The notes under the pieces: model-generated
What the model saw: only the letters and a program-made list of their open reading frames with translations
Told to the model about the DNA's origin: nothing
Databases searched by the model: none
Origin: Cyanobacteria bacterium SW_9_44_58
Lineage (GTDB): Bacteria > Cyanobacteriota > Cyanobacteriia > Cyanobacteriales > Rubidibacteraceae
NCBI GenBank assembly: GCA_003021905.1
Contig: PXPI01000120.1
Location: forward strand, 1-36,078
Direction: 5' to 3'
DNA: 36,078 nucleotides
In this document: piece by piece, positions 7,965 through 14,947 of the stretch
Layout of the letters: each line of letters begins with the position of its first letter
How positions within the stretch are numbered: the first letter of the stretch is position 1
Position numbers and translations under genes: made by a program

Positions 7965-8039
7965 CCTAGATTTTCCGTTGCCTTTTCTGCGAAATCAAAA
8001 TCGATAAACAAGATGGGGGCGCGATCGGCCAAAGGGTTA

Positions 8040-8079
8040 GTGCTGAAAGCACATCGCGTTTCAGTCTGATTAGAGACTG
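8040..8079. other. Two adjacent hairpins in the pst/petE intergenic region
   Basis: GTGCT/AGCAC (8040-8044 and 8048-8052) and CAGTCT/AGACTG (8062-8067 and 8074-8079) are perfect short inverted repeats between the divergent pst and petE genes. On the minus strand they would lie in the leader of the permease mRNA. No function can be assigned. Confidence 0.4.
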
Positions 8080-8114
8080 CTTTCGCTACCGTATGATTTC
8101 AATTTAAAGGGAGA

Positions 8115-8141
8115 GTTACACTTTAGTTAACATTTGTTAAA
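8115..8141 (-). promoter_or_regulatory. Candidate Pho box for the pst genes
   Basis: On the minus strand the order is TTAAC, TTAAC, GTAAC (plus-strand GTTAA at 8136, GTTAA at 8126, GTTAC at 8115), spaced 10 and 11 bases. This resembles the tandem TTAAC-type repeats bound by PhoB/SphR, one of them imperfect. It lies about 150 bases upstream of the PstC-PstA start and 124 bases upstream of petE on the other side. Known Pho control of pst operons makes it plausible. Confidence 0.45.
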
Positions 8142-8264
8142 TCATATGCTGTTTGAGAAAATCACCTAATTTCGGAATTTTTCGATTCCTCCTTAAATTT
8201 TGGCGCAATCTCTCCTAAAATAGTCATGTTGATTGAAGAGACAATACTTTAACTTGTAACAATT

Positions 8265-8654
8265 ATGAAAAAACTTGGTGTAATCCTTTCAACGGTTTTA
8301 TTCGCGATCGCGACCTTTGCCTTGAATGCGAATCCCGCTCAAGCTAAGAGTTATGAGGTCAAAATGGGATCCGACACGGGACAATTGGTCTATGTTCCCC
8401 AACAATTAACGGTGGAACCCGGTGATAGTGTTGAGTTTGTCATGAACAAACTTGCTCCCCACAATGTGGTGTTTGACTCTGTTCCCAGCGGGGCGGAATC
8501 ACTCAAAAGTTCCTTAACTATGAATAAACTCTTATTCTCCCCGGGACAAAGTTACAGTGTCACAATTCCTGATGATGCCCCTTCCGGTGAATACAGCTAT
8601 TATTGCCAGCCTCACCGGGGCGCCGGCATGAACGGAAAACTGATCGTTCAATAA
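8265..8654 (+). CDS. petE: Plastocyanin
   Basis: Soluble type I copper protein of the thylakoid lumen that carries electrons from cytochrome b6f to photosystem I. The 129-residue precursor has a signal peptide ending NANPAQA (about residue 27) and a mature domain near 102 residues. The copper ligands are visible: His66 in LAPHNVVF, Cys114 and His117 in YYCQPHRGAGM, and Met122. The ATG at 8265 is preceded by AT-rich sequence with no strong ribosome binding site. It is transcribed alone, divergently from the pst genes, and is followed by a strong intrinsic terminator. In many cyanobacteria petE responds to copper; no operator is evident here. Confidence 0.98.
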   Translation: MKKLGVILSTVLFAIATFALNANPAQAKSYEVKMGSDTGQLVYVPQQLTVEPGDSVEFVMNKLAPHNVVFDSVPSGAESLKSSLTMNKLLFSPGQSYSVTIPDDAPSGEYSYYCQPHRGAGMNGKLIVQ

Positions 8655-8677
8655 CTTCTGCGTTTTGAACTAAATGG

Positions 8678-8710
8678 CTGATCTGCTTGGATAGCGGATC
8701 AGTCTTTTTT
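8678..8710 (+). terminator. Intrinsic terminator of petE
   Basis: CTGATCTGCT (8678-8687) pairs with AGCGGATCAG (8693-8702), a 10-bp stem with one G-U pair and a five-base loop, followed by TCTTTTTT. It starts 23 bases after the petE stop. The stem, loop and T-run are all typical. Confidence 0.85.
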
Positions 8711-8961
8711 AATAGGAGATAAGCTGTTTCATGCTTCAGCAAAATAACCTATGACTCGCTATTTGTCATTCCCTTTGTTTTTTTAGAAACGCTTATTTGC
8801 AATTATCCTCCTTACTGACAAGCAAAAAACTAACGATCCGCTTAAAGTCAAAATATCTGAGAAAATTGAGCAATTTCTAACCGTTGGTCAACTTTTTTAC
8901 GGAATAAGGAAAAGCCATCCTTTAAAATTATTATTAGTGATTGTTTTTGTGAATAATATTA

Positions 8962-9570
8962 GAACAATTTGCCAGCGATAATTATTCTGGGATTTGCCCA
9001 GAAGCGATGGAATATTTAATGAGGGCAAATCAAAGGAATGCTCTGGCATATGGTGACGATGAATGGACACAGCAAGCCGCTGATTATTTCCGAGACTTAT
9101 TTGAAACCGATTGCGACATTTTTTTTGTTTTTAACGGAACCGCTGCCAATTCTTTATCTTTAGCCAGTCTTTGCCAATCTTATCACAGTGTTATTTGTCA
9201 TGAATTTGCTCATATTGAAACGGATGAATGCGGGGCACCGGAATTAGCGTCTCATGGATCGAAATTATTATTAGGCCAAGGCATTCATGGAAAACTAACG
9301 CCAGAATCAATTGGGACAATTGTTAATAAAAAAACCGATATTCACTATCCCAAACCCAGAGTCATTAGTTTACTGATGTTTTCCAGACAAGTCAATAATG
9401 TTTTTGTGAAGATGCCAGAGCGAGTTATTAATACTTTAAGGACAAAAGACTGGCATTTTTATACCTTTATTGGCGGGAGCGGGGTTCGTTTGGCTTGTAG
9501 TTGGGATACAACTCAAGCCAGAATTGATGAATTAATTAATGATATTAAAGATGCCATTGTCGGTTCCTAG
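8962..9570 (+). pseudogene. Low-specificity threonine aldolase, start lost and internally deleted
   Basis: The frame is recognisably the PLP-dependent beta-eliminating lyase / threonine aldolase family: EQFASDNYSGICPEAMEYLM at the N-terminus, VFNGTAANSLSL, CHEFAHIETDECGAPE, HYPKPRVISL, then abruptly LMFSRQVNNVFVKMPER and a normal C-terminus (WDTTQARIDELINDIKDA). About 150 residues are missing between VISL and LMF, including the region that normally bears the PLP-binding lysine (usually in a GGTKNG-like motif). The N-terminal codons before EQFASDN read ATA ATA TTA after a stop at 8950, so the usual ATG is gone; the first ATG is internal (9007). The remaining product cannot be a working aldolase. 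The deletion kept the reading frame. It ends one base from the convergent deacetylase gene. Confidence 0.85.
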
Positions 9571-9571
9571 T

Positions 9572-10483
9572 TCACAAAGACTGGAAAACCGTGGTTGCTG
9601 CCCGATGCAATAAACTGTGCCGTTGGGCTAGCTGATGCAAGTTGTCGCTGTAGCCTCCGCCAATGACACAAGCAGTGGGATAACCTTGATCCAAGCAAGT
9701 GCTTAACACCGCGCGATCGCGCCGATAAAGCCCGGTGTCGGTCAGCGCCAATTTTCCCAAGCGATCATCGACATGAGCATCTACGCCCGCATCATAAAAT
9801 ACCAAATCCGGTTTGACCTCACGCAACACCTCCGGCAATTGTTTGGCTAAAATCTGTAAATACCCATCGTCATCCAATCCCCGAGGCAAGGGAATATCTA
9901 AATCGCTGTTCTGCTTTCTTCCGGGAAAATTTTCCCCGCAGTGCATGGAAAAGGTAAACACCCGAGGGTCGTTTTGAAAGACAAATGCGGTGCCATCTCC
10001 CTGATGCACATCTAGATCAACCACTAAAATTTGATTGACCAATCCCAAATGAAGCATTACTGACGGGGCAACAGCTAAATCGTTAAAAATGCAAAATCCT
10101 GCCCCATAATCCGGGAAGGCATGATGGGTGCCCCCTGCTGTATTGCAAGCCAAACCATGTTCTAGGGCAAGTTTCGCCGTTAAAATCGTTCCCCCAATAG
10201 CTAAACAAGTCCGATGCACCAGTTGCTCACTCCAAGGCAGTCCAATCCGCCGTTGCGCTTTGGCATCGAGCGTTCCCTCGCAATAGGCTTGAACATACGC
10301 CGGGGTATGCACCAATTCTAACCATTCCCGAGGCGGCGGTTCCGGTTGATGAACCTGCTGGGGTTGAATGACCTCCTCGGCTAATAAAATTTCGTAGAGA
10401 ATGCCGAATTTTGCCATGGGAAACCGATGTCCCTGGGGTAACGGTGTAACATAGTGAGGATGGTAAATAATCGGTAACGACAT
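9572..10483 (-). CDS. Histone deacetylase family protein (AcuC/AphA-like)
   Basis: Zinc-dependent amidohydrolase of the arginase/deacetylase fold, 303 residues. Visible signatures: GGTHHAF with the paired catalytic histidines (120-121), DLDVHQGDGT with zinc ligands Asp158 and His160, and DAGVDAH with Asp235 as third ligand, then the glycine-rich IGGGYSD near the C-terminus. Bacterial members deacetylate acetyl-lysine, acetylpolyamines or acetoin-related substrates; the substrate here cannot be told. It is cytoplasmic, with no signal peptide. The start ATG lies 36 bases from the divergent uppP start, so the two share a very short promoter region. Confidence 0.93.
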   Translation of the reverse strand: MSLPIIYHPHYVTPLPQGHRFPMAKFGILYEILLAEEVIQPQQVHQPEPPPREWLELVHTPAYVQAYCEGTLDAKAQRRIGLPWSEQLVHRTCLAIGGTILTAKLALEHGLACNTAGGTHHAFPDYGAGFCIFNDLAVAPSVMLHLGLVNQILVVDLDVHQGDGTAFVFQNDPRVFTFSMHCGENFPGRKQNSDLDIPLPRGLDDDGYLQILAKQLPEVLREVKPDLVFYDAGVDAHVDDRLGKLALTDTGLYRRDRAVLSTCLDQGYPTACVIGGGYSDNLHQLAQRHSLLHRAATTVFQSL

Positions 10484-10519
10484 TAATAGTTGCTTATTGG
10501 CGATTGGTCTGGGATAAAA

Positions 10520-11461
10520 ATGCGCAAATTTTCTCCAAAATTACTTTCCCTATCTTTGTTTGCCGGTTTCGGTTTTCTGGCTTGTTTCATGCTTCCTTCC
10601 GCTTCGGCGCGATCCCCTGCTGTTGATCATTCTACGACAATGAATTGGTTTCAAGCAGTCATATTAGGGATTGTCCAAGGCATTACCGAGTTTCTTCCCA
10701 TTAGCAGCAGCGCTCATTTGAAAGTAGTTCCTGTGGTCTTAGGTTGGGGGGATCCGGGGGTTGCCTTTACTGCTGTGATGCACTTAGGCAGCATTGCTGC
10801 CATTATTTGGTACTTCCGGCAAGATTTGGCGCAATTGACACAAGGAACATTACAAGCCCTTCAAAACCGAGATTATTATAATTCCGATTTGCGTCTCACA
10901 GCAGGAATTTTGCTGGGAACCTTACCCATCTTGGTTTTTGGTGTCTTGTGGAAGCTGTTTGTAACGGATGACTCTCCCCTGCGCAGTATGACCACCATTG
11001 CCGTTACCTCTATAGTAATCGGGCTGCTGTTAGGGATTGCCGAATGGGTCGGAAAGCGCGATCGCGCGGAAAAAGAATTGAAGCCTCTCGATGCAATTGT
11101 CATGGGCTTAGCTCAGGCATTAGCCCTAATTCCGGGCACTTCGCGATCGGGGATTACCATTACCGCCGGCTTGTTTTGGGGCTTAGAACGTCCCACTGCT
11201 GCTCGGTTTGCATTATTAATGGGCATTCCCACCATTGTCCTTGCCGGATTGGTGGAATTAGCGGAGGTTTTTGATTCTGGCTGGGATAATGCTGAAATTT
11301 TCCCCCTTTTAATGGGGACGTTAACCACCTTTATTGTTTCCTATCTCTCGGTTGTGGGGTTAATTGCCTATTTGCAACGTCAGAATACTTGGGTGTTTGT
11401 TTGGTATCGCATCATTTTTGGGGGATTGATTATGTTGGGAGTGATTTTCAATCAATTCTAA
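10520..11461 (+). CDS. uppP: Undecaprenyl-diphosphatase
   Basis: Integral membrane phosphatase (BacA/UppP family) that dephosphorylates undecaprenyl pyrophosphate to recycle the lipid carrier for peptidoglycan and polysaccharide synthesis. From the ATG at 10520 the product is 313 residues. Family signatures are GIVQGITEFLPISSSAHL near residue 55 and PGTSRSGITITAG near residue 205, which form the active site, with about eight hydrophobic helices. An N-terminal extension of about 40 residues (FSPKLLSLSLFAGFGFL) precedes the core, as seen in some cyanobacteria. An upstream TTG at 10490 is possible but has no ribosome binding site. It ends 3 bases from a convergent gene. Confidence 0.95.
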   Translation: MRKFSPKLLSLSLFAGFGFLACFMLPSASARSPAVDHSTTMNWFQAVILGIVQGITEFLPISSSAHLKVVPVVLGWGDPGVAFTAVMHLGSIAAIIWYFRQDLAQLTQGTLQALQNRDYYNSDLRLTAGILLGTLPILVFGVLWKLFVTDDSPLRSMTTIAVTSIVIGLLLGIAEWVGKRDRAEKELKPLDAIVMGLAQALALIPGTSRSGITITAGLFWGLERPTAARFALLMGIPTIVLAGLVELAEVFDSGWDNAEIFPLLMGTLTTFIVSYLSVVGLIAYLQRQNTWVFVWYRIIFGGLIMLGVIFNQF

Positions 11462-11464
11462 AAG

Positions 11465-12082
11465 CTAACCGGTTTGGGCTAACCGCCAGTAGTAACGGTT
11501 CCACTGATAAACCCCGGGGATTTCCCATTCAGCGCCATTATCGAAGCGGATAATACAGTTTTGATAGCGATGCCCTTTATATTCTCCCTCGGAAAAACTA
11601 ACGACAGTGCAAGGATACCAATCTTGATTCTCCGGGGCCGCATCTTGTACCCATTCCCAAATTAAATTCGACACTTCAATGCGATCGCCGACTTTTAATG
11701 CTACTTCCTGAGCGCGATCGCTGTTTTCTAAATATTGAGCCACATGATAGGGTTGCACCCGATTGAGCCATTGCGGGCCGTATTCTTGCCGTAAAAACTG
11801 GACTTTTCCCGAATTTCGCCCTTGCAGCCAATCATTGAGAATGCGGGCCTTCCAAGGACTCTGTCCCTGTTCGACAATAAATTCTAAGAGAGCCTCCCGC
11901 TGATCTGGGGTGAGTTCATCAAGGGGATTTTCCTCGTTAGGCAGATCCCCTGGGGACTCTGTTAAGGTTTCAATTAAGACGCTTTCAATGATTTCTTTTT
12001 GCTCATTGGAAAGCGAGATTTGCCCCTTTTCACAACGATGATAAATGGTTTCCAAGACGGACTGTATTTCCTGATAGTCCAT
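11465..12082 (-). CDS. Hypothetical protein, conserved-looking
   Basis: A 205-residue acidic soluble protein. The N-terminal half is helical and rich in Glu and Gln (ETIYHRCEKGQISLSNEQKE, then LTPDQREALLEFIVEQGQSP). The middle has WLQGRNSGKVQFLRQEYGPQ. The C-terminal 70 residues look beta-rich and tryptophan-rich, ending FDNGAEWEIPGVYQWNRYYW. No signal peptide, membrane segment or catalytic motif is evident. I recall similar proteins only from cyanobacteria but cannot name a family. ATG start at 12082. It is convergent with uppP, and the next gene in the same direction (eda) ends 73 bases upstream, so it may share that transcript. Confidence 0.8.
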   Translation of the reverse strand: MDYQEIQSVLETIYHRCEKGQISLSNEQKEIIESVLIETLTESPGDLPNEENPLDELTPDQREALLEFIVEQGQSPWKARILNDWLQGRNSGKVQFLRQEYGPQWLNRVQPYHVAQYLENSDRAQEVALKVGDRIEVSNLIWEWVQDAAPENQDWYPCTVVSFSEGEYKGHRYQNCIIRFDNGAEWEIPGVYQWNRYYWRLAQTG

Positions 12083-12155
12083 TAGTTTTTTTAAAACATC
12101 AACTCTAATCTTTTATTTTATTCAGGTTTTTTGTTCTCCCCCAAATAAACGCTTT

Positions 12156-12797
12156 TTATGCTGTTGATAGGGTTTGCTTCAATTGCCGAGCGCGTTGGCT
12201 AATTGCTTGCCAGTCTTCGGCTTGTACCAAGGCTTTGGGAAATAGCTGCGATGATAGCCCCACTGCCGTTGCCCCAGCATCGATAAAGGCTTTGGCATTG
12301 TCGAGGGTAACGCCGCCGGTGGGAATTAAGGGAATATTGCCCAATGGCCCTTGCAGACTTTTAATATAGTCAATGCCGCCCATAGCTTGTGCGGGAAATA
12401 CTTTGACAGCGGTTGCCCCTGCTTGCCAGGCTATAATAATTTCTGTGGGGGAGAGTGCCCCGGCAATGATGGGAACATTATTAGTCTGGGCCGTTTCAAT
12501 GAGTTGAACGTTAACATGAGGCGTAAAGACAAATTGCGCTCCCAGCGCGATCGCGCGGTTTAATTCTTCCAGGGTTAAAATTGTCCCTGTGCCAATCACA
12601 CAATCGGGCATCGCCTCTCGCAATTGGGGAATCAAAACCTCCGGTTGATCGCTGTTCCAGGTAATTTCAATTAACCGAATCCCCCCTTGGCGCATGGCGT
12701 CGGCAAGCTGCTTCCCTAAGGTGTGGGGAAACGCCCGAATGACGGCAATGACTTGTTCTTGTTTGAGTGTTTCTAAACGGTCATTGGCAATCGTCAT
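12156..12797 (-). CDS. eda: KDPG/KHG aldolase
   Basis: Class I aldolase cleaving 2-keto-3-deoxy-6-phosphogluconate to pyruvate and glyceraldehyde 3-phosphate (Entner-Doudoroff pathway), or the related 4-hydroxy-2-oxoglutarate. The 213-residue product is a single TIM barrel with the catalytic Glu44 in LIEITWNS and the Schiff-base Lys132 in TAVKVFPAQ. GTGTI, the phosphate-binding IPTGG and AVGLSS also match. The ATG overlaps the stop of the upstream ycf37 gene by four bases, indicating translational coupling. The pairing with ycf37 is functionally odd. No 6-phosphogluconate dehydratase gene is in the window. Confidence 0.95.
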   Translation of the reverse strand: MTIANDRLETLKQEQVIAVIRAFPHTLGKQLADAMRQGGIRLIEITWNSDQPEVLIPQLREAMPDCVIGTGTILTLEELNRAIALGAQFVFTPHVNVQLIETAQTNNVPIIAGALSPTEIIIAWQAGATAVKVFPAQAMGGIDYIKSLQGPLGNIPLIPTGGVTLDNAKAFIDAGATAVGLSSQLFPKALVQAEDWQAISQRARQLKQTLSTA

Positions 12798-13354
12798 GAC
12801 TTAGATTGAGAGGGTTCTTCTTCGGGAGAGGCGTCTTTGGCAAACCGTTTTTCCAGTTTTTCCAATTGACGTTTAGCCGTGGGATTTTCCGGGTCATATT
12901 CCAGGGCTTTTTCATAAGTTTCAATGGCTTGGGCTAGCAATTTTTTTTGCGCATAAGCATTGGCTAAATTGTTCAAACCGATAACATATTCGGGAAACAG
13001 TTTAATGGCTTCTTTATATTGACGAATCGCTAAATCATATTGTTCTTGCGCAAAATAGGCATAGCCCATTGCATTGTAAATCAAGGCCCGGTTTTCGTCT
13101 TCCACATCTTTAAATTTCAGGGCTTGTTGCAACAATTTTGTGGCTTGAACAAACAATTTTTTTTCCACATAAAGACTGGCTAATTCATAATAATCTTTTG
13201 CCGTTGCAGATTCCTCTTTAATTAGTTTTTGGAGTTTCGAAATACGGCTTTCTTTGCGACGGGTTCTTAAAATTTGACGAAACAGGAAAAAAGCAGCCCC
13301 TGCTAAAATTAAGACCAGTAATGATAAATAGAAAAGAAGAAGATTATCTTGCAT
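12794..13354 (-). CDS. ycf37: TPR protein Ycf37 (photosystem I assembly/stability)
   Basis: The 186-residue protein begins with one membrane helix (NLLLFYLSLLVLILAGAAFF) followed by a basic stretch and about three to four tetratricopeptide repeats: AKDYYELASLYVEKKLFVQA, then DENRALIYNAMGYAYFAQEQ, YVIGLNNLANAYAQKKLLAQ and IETYEKALEYDPENPTAK. Length, single N-terminal helix and TPR order match Ycf37, a thylakoid protein that supports photosystem I assembly or trimer stability in cyanobacteria and algae. It is the first gene of a two-gene unit with eda (ATGA overlap). The identification is from recalled similarity to the Synechocystis protein. Confidence 0.82.
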   Translation of the reverse strand: MQDNLLLFYLSLLVLILAGAAFFLFRQILRTRRKESRISKLQKLIKEESATAKDYYELASLYVEKKLFVQATKLLQQALKFKDVEDENRALIYNAMGYAYFAQEQYDLAIRQYKEAIKLFPEYVIGLNNLANAYAQKKLLAQAIETYEKALEYDPENPTAKRQLEKLEKRFAKDASPEEEPSQSKS

Positions 13355-13393
13355 CGTTAATACTTAAATGAGCATTCCTTTTCATTTAGAGTA

Positions 13394-14218
13394 TCATTCG
13401 CTTGGCCCAGTTTCCCAAGTTAGCCCCCACTCTTTTGCCTTTTGCTGCAGCCATCCCGATTCCCGCAACTGACGAATGGTTTGGTTCACTTTTTGATGCA
13501 GGGCAGTGTATTGCAAGCCTTTGGGCATAACAACGGCTAGGGCTTCTCCGCCGATGCGTTGGGAAAGTAAATGATACTGGGAATATTGTTGCACCCATCC
13601 GGTTAAAACCGTTTCATCTCCGGCAAATGCCGCTGCTTTTCCCGCTTCCAGCAGAGATAGGGCTTGTTGATAGGAATCGACGCCCACCAGTTGGGCTTGG
13701 GGCAGCCGAAAACGAACTTCGGCGATGGTGCTGGATTCATTTAAAACCGCAATTTTGCCGGAACGGATATCTTGAAGCTGTTTGATATCCTCATCTTTGC
13801 TGACAAAAGCAGTGCGCGCCAGGTAATAATAGGGGCTAAAGACAACTAGGCGCGATCGCGCTGGGGTTTGACTGACATGGGCAATGGCAATATCAACGTC
13901 TCCGTTTAATACCGCCTTGAATCGTTCGCGATTTGCCACCGGTTCCAATTTGATGGCATTGGCATCCCCCAAAATTTCTTGGGCTAAGCGCCGCGCTAAA
14001 TCAATTTCAAATCCTTGCAGCTTCCCTTGGGCATTTCGAAACCCCATGGGGCGAAGCTGCTCCTTTACTGCCACTGTCAGCTTGCCTTGGGCTTTAATTT
14101 CTGGCAGGGTTGCGGCTTGAACCGTTGCTGGCAAAAAGGAGCAAACACTGCTTAAAATAAGGCCATAACCCAAACTCAAAACTCGGCTTCTCCAAGAAAC
14201 CGAGTTCAATTCAACCAT
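13394..14218 (-). CDS. ABC-type amino-acid-like solute-binding protein
   Basis: The 274-residue protein has the bacterial extracellular solute-binding family 3 fold. A signal peptide ends near ATVQAATLPEIK. The mature part shows GKLTVAVKEQLRPMGFRNAQ, GFEIDLARRLAQEILGD, ANRERFKAVLNGDVDIAI (typical of amino-acid binding proteins) and ARSRLVVFSPYYYLARTAF. No permease or ATPase gene is adjacent, so it is an orphan binding protein; the ligand is probably an amino acid or small acid. Its first codons overlap a palindromic repeat at 14180-14206, which encodes NSVSWRSRV, so part of the N-terminus was apparently captured from the repeat. The true start could be a little downstream. Confidence 0.87.
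   Translation of the reverse strand: MVELNSVSWRSRVLSLGYGLILSSVCSFLPATVQAATLPEIKAQGKLTVAVKEQLRPMGFRNAQGKLQGFEIDLARRLAQEILGDANAIKLEPVANRERFKAVLNGDVDIAIAHVSQTPARSRLVVFSPYYYLARTAFVSKDEDIKQLQDIRSGKIAVLNESSTIAEVRFRLPQAQLVGVDSYQQALSLLEAGKAAAFAGDETVLTGWVQQYSQYHLLSQRIGGEALAVVMPKGLQYTALHQKVNQTIRQLRESGWLQQKAKEWGLTWETGPSE
14180..14206. repeat. Palindromic interspersed repeat inside the start of the binding-protein gene
   Basis: AACTCGG (14180-14186) and CCGAGTT (14200-14206) are a perfect 7-bp inverted repeat. Inside it TTCT (14188-14191) pairs with AGAA (14195-14198) around a three-base loop. I recall this AACTCGGTTTCT...AGAAACCGAGTT pattern as a common dispersed repeat in cyanobacterial genomes. Here it lies in coding sequence. 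Confidence 0.6.
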
Positions 14219-14235
14219 GCTACAACTCCTAAAAA

Positions 14236-14586
14236 CTAGGCTTTTTTGGCGGTTTCCACAACTTTGCTAAATGCGTCGGGATCTAGCATTGCTAAGTTGG
14301 CTAACATCTTGCGATTGAGTTGAATGTTAGCTTTCCGCAGCTTACCGGTGAGTTGCGAATAACTCATCCCGTTTTGCCGGGCAGCAGCGTTGATTCGGGA
14401 AATCCACAGACGGCGGAAATCCCGCTTCCGGCGGCGGCGATCGCGGTAAGAATAGCGCAATGCCTTCATCACCTGCTGATTGGCAGTGCGGAAGAGTTTC
14501 GAATGGCCGCCGCGATAGCCTTTGGCTAATTTTAAAACCTTCTTATGTCGTTTTCGGGCGACATTCCCTCTTTTAACCCGTGGCAT
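14236..14586 (-). CDS. rplT: 50S ribosomal protein L20
   Basis: A 116-residue, very basic protein with the full L20 pattern: [59 protein letters not shown], and [20 protein letters not shown]20 is an early-assembling 23S rRNA binding protein and, in several bacteria, represses its own operon. It lies 25 bases downstream of rpmI, as in the conserved infC-rpmI-rplT order, but infC is not in the window. Confidence 0.99.
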   Translation of the reverse strand: MPRVKRGNVARKRHKKVLKLAKGYRGGHSKLFRTANQQVMKALRYSYRDRRRRKRDFRRLWISRINAAARQNGMSYSQLTGKLRKANIQLNRKMLANLAMLDPDAFSKVVETAKKA

Positions 14587-14611
14587 ATAATGAGTTTCCT
14601 CGATTGTTAAT

Positions 14612-14812
14612 TTACTTCAAATAGGGCAACATCTGCGTTACATTCTTTTTATCCCGTTCACTGACAAACGTTAATTTGGATAAACGGCGTTTCCGTTCCG
14701 TTGTTTTCGGTTTTAACAAGTGGTTTCTGTAGGCTTTGCGACGGCGGATTTTTCCGGTTCCTGTGGTGCGAAACCGTTTGGCTGCCGAACGATTGGTTTT
14801 CAGCTTAGGCAT
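14612..14812 (-). CDS. rpmI: 50S ribosomal protein L35
   Basis: A 66-residue basic protein: [20 protein letters not shown] at the start, [20 protein letters not shown] in the middle, ending VTQMLPYLK, all typical of L35. It is the first gene of the rpmI-rplT pair. The upstream leader contains a two-tier hairpin (14850-14892) that may regulate the pair. Confidence 0.99.
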   Translation of the reverse strand: MPKLKTNRSAAKRFRTTGTGKIRRRKAYRNHLLKPKTTERKRRLSKLTFVSERDKKNVTQMLPYLK

Positions 14813-14849
14813 CTTGGATTTGGCAAGTTGCTGTAAATTTTGACCAACG

Positions 14850-14892
14850 GTTAGAGCAGGCGCCTTCCGTTTAGGGAGGCGTAATCTCTAAC
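14850..14892 (-). promoter_or_regulatory. Structured leader upstream of rpmI-rplT, candidate L20 autoregulatory site
   Basis: As minus-strand RNA the region folds into a lower 7-bp stem (GTTAGAG/CTCTAAC), a symmetric 4x4 internal loop, an upper stem of 8 positions (CGCCTCCC/GGAAGGCG, one A-C mismatch) and a 5-nt loop. It ends about 38 bases before the rpmI ATG. L20 is known to bind leader structures mimicking its 23S rRNA site in E. coli and Bacillus; that this hairpin does so is inference. It could alternatively be a terminator or attenuator without a U-run. Confidence 0.45.
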
Positions 14893-14947
14893 ACAGCCTT
14901 TTATTATAAGTCAACAGAGCGCGATCGCGCAAGGACGCCTTTCCCCA

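Noticed and set aside
8711-8961. A gene or RNA between the petE terminator and the aldolase remnant
   Set aside because: AT-rich, no ORF with coding character and no stable fold that I can see; treated as empty.
9007-9570. A normal 187-residue gene starting at ATG 9007
   Set aside because: Homology continues upstream of this ATG (EQFASDNYSGICPEA) and the active-site region is deleted, so it is a remnant rather than a real short gene.
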